From Verrucomicrobiales bacterium (GTDB lineage: Bacteria; Verrucomicrobiota; Verrucomicrobiia; Methylacidiphilales; JAAUTS01), in contig JAITHY010000215.1 of assembly GCA_031279715.1 (NCBI GenBank), positions 1 through 5,031 of the forward strand: a DNA stretch of 5,031 nt. Reading direction: 5' to 3'. This document shows positions 1-4,658 of the stretch, in pieces (positions within the stretch are counted from its first letter, which is position 1; every line of letters begins with the position of its first letter). The notes beneath the pieces are model-generated. The model saw nothing but the letters and a program-made list of their open reading frames with translations. It was not told the origin of the DNA and did not search any database. The position numbers and the translations under genes are program-made.

Positions 1-733
1 CGTTCAGCCCGCCAAGGAACGCCGTCTCGTTGTCCCCCAGCACCTATTAGCGATGATTGCGGACTTTGATTTGACACCGCATCCCCAGGCGGCGGTTGGT
101 GACGAACCCGCGGATGTGAACGCCAGCGCAGCGCAGCGCCTCGATGTACGGCAGGGTCATTTTTTTTGAGCCGACGCTGTCGAACAACACGTAAACTTTC
201 ACCCCGCGCCCGGCGGCGGCGATGAGCGCGTCCTTTAACTGGTTGCCGATTTGGTCGTCGCTGATGATGAAAAATTGCACGAAGACAAAGCGCCGCGCCC
301 CGCTGATGGCGTTGAAAATGGCGGGAAACGTTTGCCCGCCGTTGATGAGCAGCCGCGCCGAGTTGCCGGTGGTGACGGGCAGCCCGCGCAATTTTTCCAC
401 CAACAGCGCCACGTCGGCGTATTTCGCCGAAAAAGCGCCGCGCGCGGGGCGCATGGCGGCCTGGGCGTCGGCGAGAATTTTATCCAGTTCGCGGTTGGCG
501 CCGGCGCCCGCGTTGGTGTATCCGGAAAACCGCGACTCCCCGAACACCAGGAACAGCGGAATGGCGATCATCGGCAGGAACAGCAGCGCCAGCCCCCAGC
601 CCACCGCCGCCTGCGGTGTCCGCGCGATGAACAGCGCCTTGGGAATGAGCACCCAGCCGGTGATTTGAATCACCATCAGCAAGAATGTAAAAATCCAGTG
701 ACCGGGTATTTCCACCGGCGTTAGCCTAGCCAT
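1..733 (-). pseudogene. cls: Cardiolipin synthase / PLD-family gene, interrupted by two stops in the first HKD motif (runs off the left edge)
   Basis: The intact family makes cardiolipin at the inner membrane by transphosphatidylation through two HKD motifs. From the ATG at 733 the protein has an N-terminal membrane region with two hydrophobic helices (about residues 12-30 and 44-64, ending FLVFGESRF). A PLD domain follows: RLLINGGQTF near 127, VFVQFFIISDD at 150-160, GRGVKVYVLFDSVGS at 175-189. At residue 228 the reading RNHR meets TAA TAG (44-49). Past the stops the same frame continues VLGD, then NETAFLGGLN to the edge, so H-R-stop-stop-V-L-G-D lines up with HxKxxxxD and the lysine codon is a stop. 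There is no frameshift. The family is usually about 480-500 residues; the second HKD lies outside the window. I chose ATG 733 because the frame upstream lacks membrane or family features and overlaps the divergent gene. A 228-residue product would lack catalysis, so I call it a pseudogene; a base-calling error cannot be excluded. Confidence 0.85.
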
Positions 734-833
734 GGAGCCAGCGGAAGGCACGGAAAAAGCGCGGCGGGGACGGGCGCTGACGGCGCCGCGTATTTGGCGG
801 ACAAATTCGCTTTTGCGTGCTAGGTTGGTTTTA
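734..833. promoter_or_regulatory. Divergent intergenic region between cls and the TPR gene
   Basis: This 100-bp spacer must hold the promoters of both genes. Toward the TPR gene, TGCTAGGTT at 818-826 reads as an extended -10 element (TGn-TAGGTT). The hexamer 17 bp upstream of it (CGGACA, 798-803) is a poor -35. A start about 7 bases beyond the -10 would fall almost on the ATG at 834, so the message could be leaderless; no AGGAGG-like site is visible before either start. GGCGC-TGACG-GCGCC at 773-787 is a perfect 5-bp inverted repeat containing one copy of the dispersed GCTGACG motif. The promoter assignment is weak. Confidence 0.35.
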
Positions 834-3179
834 ATGGGTGTGCGATTGGCGGCGTTGTTCTTGGCGGTGACGGCCAGCGGGTGGGCGCGGGAGGCCGTCA
901 CCGTCAGCGGCCCGGCGCTGGATTTGACGCGCTTCCAGCCGACGGACCAGGAGATGTTCGCCGAGGCGGGCGCGTTTATTAAGCAGCGGAATCCGGGGCG
1001 GGCGATTATGATTTTGTCGGACTTGCTGCGGTTTTATCCGGAGAGCCGGCATTGTGAGGAAGCGTGGTACCGCGTCGCGGCGTGTTACAAGGACTTGGGG
1101 CGGTTTGACGAGGCGGGGCGGACGCTGGATTTGCTGGTGAAAAAATTTCCGCAAGGCGCGTGGTCGGCGTCAGCGGGTTTGCTGCGCGGCGAGATGCTGG
1201 CGGCGGATAAAAAATGGGCGGAGGCGCTGCCGTTCCTGCGCAAGGCGGCGCTGACGGTGAGCCTGCCCGACGCCCGGCTGCGCGCCAGTTATCTGATTGC
1301 CCTGGCCTGTGACAATCTCTCGCGGCTGGCGGACGCGCGGGACGCGCTGGAATTCCTGGCGGCGCGGGAGAAAAACAATCCGTACCTCGACTACGCGCGG
1401 GTGCGGCTGGCGGCGGTGCTGATTGACGCCGCTGACGGTGAGCGCGCGGCGGCGTTGCTGCGGGCGGCGCTGGCCTCGTCAAAGGATGCCAACTTGCGTG
1501 CTGAGGCGGGCGTCCGCGCCGGCAATCTCGCGTACAGTCGCGGCGATTACCCGGCGGCGCTGGTTTTTTATAATGCGGCGCGGAGCGGCGGCGCGCCGGA
1601 ATTTTGGAAAAAACTCGCCAACCTCGGTTTGGCGCAGGCGAATTTCGCGGCAAAAAATTATCCGGCGACGATTCAAGTTTATAATGAAACCAAACCGCAT
1701 TTTCCCGACAGCATGCGTTCGCAGGTGTTGTTCCTCGTCGCTGAATCGTACCGCTTGACCAAACAAAACGAACCCGCGCTTGACTTGTACAAATTCGTGC
1801 TCGACCAGTTCCCTGACGACGCCAACGCCGAGCCAAGCTCATGGGCGCGGATTTTACTGCTGAAAGACGCCGCTGACCGCGAGGCGTTCCTCGCCGAAAC
1901 CGCGCGGTTCATCGCCAGGTTCCCGAAATCGGCGCGCCTGCCGCTGGCGCAAGTGATGCGCGCCGACGCTTATTACGCCAACGGCGACTACAAAACCGCC
2001 GCGCCGATGTACGCGGCCATCCTCGCGCAGCCCGGAAAATTGCCACTCGCTGACGATGCGCTTGCCGGCGTGTATTTCCGCGCGGGGTTCGCGTTTTTCA
2101 ACGTGAAGGATTACAAAAATGCGACGCTGTGGCTGGCCTCCCACCTTGTCAAATTCAAGGACGACGTCCTGACGCCAAACGTTTTGTGGCTGAAGGGACA
2201 GGCGGAGTTGGAATTAAAGGCCGCTGACGATGCGCTGCTGAGCTGGAGCCAGTTGATTGAGCGGCATCCGAAATTTCCGCAACGCGAACTGGTTTTGTGG
2301 CAGGCGTCATTGCTGGCGGGCAGCCGGAAGGACTACGCGAAAATGGGCGCGTGGCTGGGCCGGCTGGCGGCGGAGTTTCCGCAAACGCCGCAACTCGCCG
2401 AGGCGCGTTACTGGCTGGCGGTTTGCCACGAGTCCGCTGGTGATGACAACGGCGCGCTGGCCCAGTGGATTGCCGCGCGCAACCTCGACGCCAGCCGTTA
2501 CTACGCCGCGGCGACACAGAGCATCATCCGCCTGTTGCTGAAAAAGCAGGATGTGGCGCAGTTGCGCGCCGAGGTGGAAAAGTACGACCAGTGGCGGTTG
2601 AAAAATCCGCAGGGCGCCGCCATCAGCCTCGACGTTTACGAGTGGATCGGCCAGCAGTTGACGGACGGCTTGCGGCCCGCTGACGGTGAGCCGTGGTTGC
2701 GGCGGGTGTTGCGCTCAAGCAGGCGCAACGAGCAGCGCCAGCGCGTTCAGTTGCGCCTGGCGATGTTGATGACAAACCTGCAAAATTGGGACGCCGCCGT
2801 GCGCGACTGGACGGCGTACCGCGCCAATTTTCCCGACGAGACCAACCGCAGCGCCGTGCTGGAGCCGCTCGCGCAAGCGCACATCGCCACCGGCAACTGG
2901 CCGCTCGCGCGCAAGCTGGCCGAGCAAATTTTGCAACAAAATCCGGAGGGTGAGTACAACGCGCGCGGCCGGCTGCTGCTGGGCGACATCGCGCTGGCCA
3001 AAAAGGAATGCGAGGACGCGGCGAAGATTTATTCCGCCGTGGCGCTGCTCATCGACCACCCGCAACTGACCCCGCTGGCGCTGACGCGGGCGGAGCAGGC
3101 GTGGCGTTTGGCGGGCAACCGTGACAAGGCGGACGAGGCGCTGGCGCGGTTGAAAAAAATTCATCCCGGCGGACGCTAG
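834..3179 (+). CDS. Secreted tetratricopeptide-repeat (TPR) protein, YbgF/BamD-like repeats
   Basis: This encodes 781 residues. The frame is open from an ATG at 732, but I chose ATG 834 because it starts a clear signal peptide (residues 1-18, MGVRLAALFLAVTASGWA, likely cleaved before REAV). The longer start would put 34 charged residues in front and overlap the cls start codon. The mature part is almost wholly helical TPR units whose ends carry the F/Y/H-P signature: FYPES near 67, KKFPQG near 104, HFPDS near 289, QFPDD near 326, RFPKS near 362, RHPKF near 477, EFPQT near 515, NFPDE near 665 and NPEG near 703. Repeats such as AWYRVAACYKDLGRFDEAGR show the W/Y-A-G-Y-A spacing. There is no catalytic domain, C-terminal anchor or Cys lipobox. 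It probably acts as a periplasmic protein-protein scaffold, as in outer-membrane assembly or Tol/Exb-linked TPR proteins, but the partner is not shown here. Its TAG stop lies in the CTAG flanking the IS remnant; the codon would read TAG with or without the insertion. Confidence 0.9.
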   Translation: MGVRLAALFLAVTASGWAREAVTVSGPALDLTRFQPTDQEMFAEAGAFIKQRNPGRAIMILSDLLRFYPESRHCEEAWYRVAACYKDLGRFDEAGRTLDLLVKKFPQGAWSASAGLLRGEMLAADKKWAEALPFLRKAALTVSLPDARLRASYLIALACDNLSRLADARDALEFLAAREKNNPYLDYARVRLAAVLIDAADGERAAALLRAALASSKDANLRAEAGVRAGNLAYSRGDYPAALVFYNAARSGGAPEFWKKLANLGLAQANFAAKNYPATIQVYNETKPHFPDSMRSQVLFLVAESYRLTKQNEPALDLYKFVLDQFPDDANAEPSSWARILLLKDAADREAFLAETARFIARFPKSARLPLAQVMRADAYYANGDYKTAAPMYAAILAQPGKLPLADDALAGVYFRAGFAFFNVKDYKNATLWLASHLVKFKDDVLTPNVLWLKGQAELELKAADDALLSWSQLIERHPKFPQRELVLWQASLLAGSRKDYAKMGAWLGRLAAEFPQTPQLAEARYWLAVCHESAGDDNGALAQWIAARNLDASRYYAAATQSIIRLLLKKQDVAQLRAEVEKYDQWRLKNPQGAAISLDVYEWIGQQLTDGLRPADGEPWLRRVLRSSRRNEQRQRVQLRLAMLMTNLQNWDAAVRDWTAYRANFPDETNRSAVLEPLAQAHIATGNWPLARKLAEQILQQNPEGEYNARGRLLLGDIALAKKECEDAAKIYSAVALLIDHPQLTPLALTRAEQAWRLAGNRDKADEALARLKKIHPGGR
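3176..3179. repeat. Left CTAG flank of the IS remnant (putative target duplication)
   Basis: This CTAG includes the TAG stop of the TPR gene and is matched by a second CTAG at 3669-3672. IS5-family elements are known to duplicate short CTAG/YTAR or TA-type targets. CTAG occurs only twice elsewhere in the window that I can find (726-729 and 820-823). The true duplication could be 2, 3 or 4 bp. Confidence 0.5.
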
Positions 3180-3240
3180 ACAGTGTGGACATGAGATATC
3201 AGCCCAAGGCATTAGACAGCGAATTTGGACAAATGCGAGG

Positions 3241-3252
3241 AAGGAGAAGGAG
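3241..3252 (+). promoter_or_regulatory. Ribosome binding site of the remnant transposase
   Basis: AAGGAGAAGGAG places GGAG 9 bases (3243-3246) or 3 bases (3249-3252) before a TTG at 3256. It supports TTG 3256, or the in-frame GTG at 3268, as the original transposase start. Confidence 0.5.
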
Positions 3253-3255
3253 CGC

Positions 3256-3667
3256 TTGCAGCAACGGGTGAGTAAACGCTATGAATTGAGTGGAGCACAG
3301 TGGCAACGGATTAAAGACTTATTACCCGGCAAAGCCACTGGGCGCAGTCGTTGTGTGGCAAAGTGGGGGCTAAAGATCAGGCGCTGGGGCGCAGCCGAGG
3401 AGGACAAACCACCAAGATTCACTTGCCGGCCAACCAATTGGGCGTCCCTTACGTTTCATCCTGACCGGTGGGGAGCGCAATGATTGCACCCACACCTTAT
3501 TGGCTGGAAAACGAGCCAACGGTCTGATCGCCCGACGCGGTTACGATACTGGCGAGATCAGACAACTGCTGGCGCTGATGTTGTGCAGATTTCTGAGCCT
3601 CAAAACAAAATCCGGCTGGCAGTCAACGGAGCGACCCCGCCCGCCTCGCTCGCCGGACTGCCACTGA
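3256..3667 (+). pseudogene. IS5-family transposase, internally deleted and frameshifted
   Basis: The N-terminus KRYELSGAQWQRIKDLLPGKA (frame of 3256) is the standard opening of DUF4096/IS5-type transposases. It breaks off near 3350. A second frame (about 3345-3460) then gives CGKVGAKDQALGRSRGGQ and TTKIHLPANQLGVP, the conserved block that normally lies about 100 residues further on. A third frame from 3452 gives RFILTGGERNDCTHTLLAG and then IARRGYDTGEIRQLL, matching the region of the second catalytic Asp. From about 3575 another frame gives GADVVQISEPQNKIR, resembling the family's VIPSxxNRK segment. So there is one large internal deletion plus at least two further frame changes (near 3450 and 3575). 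The product cannot be an active DDE transposase. Exact breakpoints are approximate. Confidence 0.8.
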
Positions 3668-3668
3668 C

Positions 3669-3672
3669 CTAG
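3669..3672. repeat. Right CTAG flank of the IS remnant (putative target duplication)
   Basis: This is the second CTAG copy, directly after the right end of the IS remnant. Read on the minus strand it supplies the TAG that ends the ATPase scrap at 3672-3764. Confidence 0.5.
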
Positions 3673-3764
3673 TCAACGTCAGCGGTGATTTTGATGTGCG
3701 GCAACAATTCGGGGAGGGATTGAATTTCATCCACGATGAGCCGCCGGGCGCGGCCGGGAAAAAT
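3672..3764 (-). pseudogene. Fragment of a DUF4143 / AAA_14-type ATPase
   Basis: Thirty-one minus-strand codons lie between two stops (TAG at 3765-3767 upstream, TAG at 3669-3671 downstream) with no start codon. They read IFPGRARR followed by LIVDEIQSLPELLPHIK and ITADVD. A hydrophobic strand running into DEIQ/DEVQ and then xxPELLxxIK is the Walker B region of AAA_14 ATPases, which normally carry a C-terminal DUF4143 domain. An intact protein would be about 380-400 residues; the Walker A half and everything after DVD are missing. It sits against the right end of the IS remnant. Since the TPR gene occupies the far side of that insertion point, the ATPase had already lost its 3' part before, or independently of, the IS. 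I am fairly sure of the family and certain it is not functional. Confidence 0.65.
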
Positions 3765-3865
3765 CTAAGCCATGAGCAAACCGTGCGTCAGAATTATGCA
3801 ATTTCAACAAAAAAAGTGAATTTGTATAAATTGACAGTTGTAAAATGGGTCGCCGTCAGCGCGCC
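3765..3865. other. Gene-free stretch, AT-rich
   Basis: I see no supported gene here on either strand. The plus strand has TTTCAA (3802-3807), 17 bp, then TATAAA (3825-3830), a promoter-like match, but only antisense to the repressor gene lies downstream. With the IS remnant and the ATPase scrap it completes about 700 bp without an intact gene. Confidence 0.4.
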
Positions 3866-3883
3866 GATGTTGCCCGCAACATC
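3866..3883. repeat. Perfect inverted repeat at the 3' end of the XRE gene
   Basis: GATGTTGC-CC-GCAACATC has 8-bp arms and a 2-base centre (in RNA a 7-bp stem with a 4-base loop). It overlaps the TGA stop (3882-3884) of the minus-strand repressor gene. On the minus strand no T-tract follows. On the plus strand T8 (3893-3900) follows after 9 bases. It may act as a weak transcription barrier, an mRNA 3'-end stabiliser or a protein site; it is not a classical intrinsic terminator for the gene. Confidence 0.55.
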
Positions 3884-4166
3884 AGCGGCTAATTTTTTTT
3901 GCAAGGGTTTCCAGCGCGGCGCGGATTTCGCCGAGCAATTTTTCCGCCGTCTGCGCCTTGGTTTTCCACAAATTATCGCCGCCACCCGCCTTGTCGCTGC
4001 CGGTCAGCAGCCATTCCATTGAGACGCCAAACAAACGGGAGATTTGATACAACTCCTCGCTGCCAGGCACCCGTCCGCGTTTCCACTGCACCAAGGAAGC
4101 CTCGCTGACACTCAGCATCGCGGCCAATTCCCGTTGGGATTTTCCCGACGATTCCATTAAAACCAA
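3882..4166 (-). CDS. XRE/CI-like helix-turn-helix repressor (5' end probably frameshifted)
   Basis: The 94-residue product binds DNA as a Cro/CI-type transcription factor. From TTG 4166: SQRELAAMLSV (10-20) is helix 2, SEASLVQWKRG (21-31) is the recognition helix and turn, and SEELYQISRLFGVSMEWLLTG (36-56) is the highly typical end of the HTH_3 domain. A charged tail with a likely helix (AEKLLGEIRAALETLAKKI) follows and could mediate dimerisation. Helix 1 is only partly included. The open frame upstream reads NFSERFLVLMESSG, which fits helix 1, but has no start codon before TAA. An ATG at 4197 lies one base out of frame and would give MQVKNFSERFLVL if one A of AAATTTTT were removed. Alternative starts are TTG 4166 and ATG 4157, neither with a clear ribosome site. 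It faces the small HTH gene and probably represses that promoter and its own. Confidence 0.75.
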   Translation of the reverse strand: MVLMESSGKSQRELAAMLSVSEASLVQWKRGRVPGSEELYQISRLFGVSMEWLLTGSDKAGGGDNLWKTKAQTAEKLLGEIRAALETLAKKISR

Positions 4167-4191
4167 AAACCGCTCGGAAAAATTTCTTTAC

Positions 4192-4221
4192 TTGCATTAT
4201 TTTAATAAAAATAAATATATT
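4192..4221 (+). promoter_or_regulatory. Putative promoter of the small HTH gene in the divergent AT-rich spacer
   Basis: TTGCAT (4192-4197), an 18-bp spacer and TATATT (4216-4221) make a good sigma-70-type match in a stretch far more AT-rich than its surroundings. Transcription would start near 4228, leaving about three bases before the ATG at 4231, and no Shine-Dalgarno site is present, so a leaderless message is likely. The same stretch must carry the promoter for the opposing XRE gene, and its -35 overlaps the candidate XRE start codon at 4195-4197. Regulator binding here could affect both genes. Confidence 0.5.
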
Positions 4222-4230
4222 CTTTTCATC

Positions 4231-4446
4231 ATGTTGCCAGCCGAACCGAAAAAAGTATATGCAAAAAAGCTGCGCTTCCCCGGCATTTGCGAATTTGCCA
4301 AAAGCGCGGGCGTGCACCGTTTGCATGTCTATCATGTTCTGACCGGCGAGCGGCAAAGCCGGCGGCTGACCAAACTGTGGGCTGAGTTTCAGCGCCGGCG
4401 GGATGTGGAAAACACAAATTTTTGCGCGGCCTCACGGTGGCGGTGA
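4231..4446 (+). CDS. Small helix-turn-helix DNA-binding protein (71 aa)
   Basis: The protein is 71 residues and basic. Residues 16-46 form a compact HTH: FPGICEFAKSAGVH is the first helix, turn and start of the recognition helix, and RLHVYHVLTGERQSRRL completes it. The pattern LA..xGVxRxHxxxVLxGxRxS..L matches short regulators related to the XRE/LacI-type HTH fold. I do not recognise a named family. The tail after residue 58 (NTNFCAASRWR) looks unstructured. I chose ATG 4231, not the in-frame TTG 4192, because the 13 extra residues (HYFNKNKYILFI) are translated promoter-like DNA and the -10 element lies inside them. It is divergent from the CI-like gene, in the place Cro holds in phage switches. 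It ends at TGA 4444-4446 within the ribosome site of the next ORF, so the two probably form one transcript. Confidence 0.7.
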   Translation: MLPAEPKKVYAKKLRFPGICEFAKSAGVHRLHVYHVLTGERQSRRLTKLWAEFQRRRDVENTNFCAASRWR

Positions 4447-4450
4447 GGAG
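4445..4450 (+). promoter_or_regulatory. Strong Shine-Dalgarno site before the small ORF at 4458
   Basis: GAGGAG overlaps the TGA stop of the HTH gene and lies 7 bases before ATG 4458. It is one of only two strong Shine-Dalgarno sequences I see in the window, the other being in the IS. It is the main argument that the following ORF is, or was, translated and coupled to the HTH gene. Confidence 0.6.
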
Positions 4451-4457
4451 AAAAATT

Positions 4458-4658
4458 ATGAACAACAACAGACGAATGAACCGGGGTGTCACACTCGCGC
4501 CGCTGACGTTCACAGCGGCAGGCGTGTGTTTGAGCAATCACCTTACGATGGCGGCTGTCAGCGGATCAATTCAGCACCGCCGGTTTTCCATTCACTTGCG
4601 AAGGGTCACTGTCAGCGTCATAGTCCACGCCGTCGACGCCAAAGCCGAAGAGTTTTAG
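4458..4658 (+). CDS. Small hypothetical protein (66 aa) downstream of the HTH gene
   Basis: I recognise no family. The N-terminus is MNNNRRMNRGVTLAPLTFTA, followed by AGVCLSNHLTMAAV: a short basic head and then a moderately hydrophobic stretch (about residues 11-35) that could be a weak signal or membrane segment. After about residue 37 the frame overlaps the end of fabV on the other strand (4566-4658) and turns basic and unremarkable, as expected of the antisense of a coding region. The support is the well-spaced GAGGAG site and the 11-base gap from the HTH gene. It may be a genuine small protein, or the start of a longer gene that lost its 3' part when this segment was joined to fabV. A 7-bp hairpin lies inside it at 4499-4519. 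Confidence 0.4.
   Translation: MNNNRRMNRGVTLAPLTFTAAGVCLSNHLTMAAVSGSIQHRRFSIHLRRVTVSVIVHAVDAKAEEF
4499..4519. repeat. Inverted repeat containing a GCTGACG copy
   Basis: GCCGCTG-ACGTTCA-CAGCGGC has 7-bp arms and a 7-base loop. It lies between the HTH gene and the convergent fabV stop (4566), inside the small ORF. No T-run follows on either strand, so it is a weak terminator candidate for fabV at best. Confidence 0.45.

Larger units (their letters stand above)
3180..3668 (+). mobile_element. Internally deleted IS5-family insertion sequence remnant
   Basis: The segment between two CTAG copies contains both ends of an IS5-family (IS427/IS1031-like) transposase but not its middle. The ends show only short similarity: the left end reads GACAGTG from 3179 and the reverse complement of the right end reads GTCAGTG from 3668 (6 of 7 match). 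At about 490 bp it is well short of the 800-900 bp usual for these elements. The part expected to encode the first catalytic Asp and the surrounding DDE core is absent. It is therefore non-autonomous at best. The left end carries an imperfect direct repeat, TAGACAG...TGGACA, at 3177-3191 and 3213-3231. Confidence 0.75.

Noticed and set aside
44..49. Stop-codon recoding (pyrrolysine or readthrough) at the HKD motif
   Set aside because: Two different adjacent stops, TAA and TAG, would both have to be read, and no recoding signal is visible; loss of function is simpler.
222..724. Plus-strand ORFs opposite the cls gene
   Set aside because: They are antisense frames of a clearly recognised PLD-family gene, with no domain, signal or ribosome site of their own.
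732..833. TPR gene starting at ATG 732 (34 extra residues)
   Set aside because: It would overlap the cls start codon base for base (CATG), the added residues are charged and unlike a leader, and ATG 834 begins a clean signal peptide.
734..901. cls starting at the ATG at 901, adding 56 residues
   Set aside because: The extension is low-complexity antisense of the TPR signal-peptide region and has no family similarity; ATG 733 precedes the normal membrane domain.
1006..3212. Several long antisense and out-of-frame ORFs within the TPR gene
   Set aside because: High G+C makes stop codons rare; these frames are rich in Arg, Pro and Ala with no motif, while the TPR frame is continuous and meaningful.
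3866..3900. Hairpin plus T8 as an intrinsic terminator on the plus strand
   Set aside because: Nine bases separate the stem from the T-tract and no plus-strand gene ends upstream; the T8 is the antisense of the lysine-rich end of the XRE gene.
3484..4022. Plus-strand ORFs at 3484-3672 and 3696-4022 as independent genes
   Set aside because: The first is a shifted frame of the broken transposase and the second is antisense to the ATPase scrap and the XRE gene; neither has a credible start signal.
3973..4356. 127-residue minus-strand ORF over the HTH pair
   Set aside because: It is another frame of the XRE gene and antisense to the small HTH gene. Its only meaningful stretch, MQVKK, is explained by the proposed frameshift.
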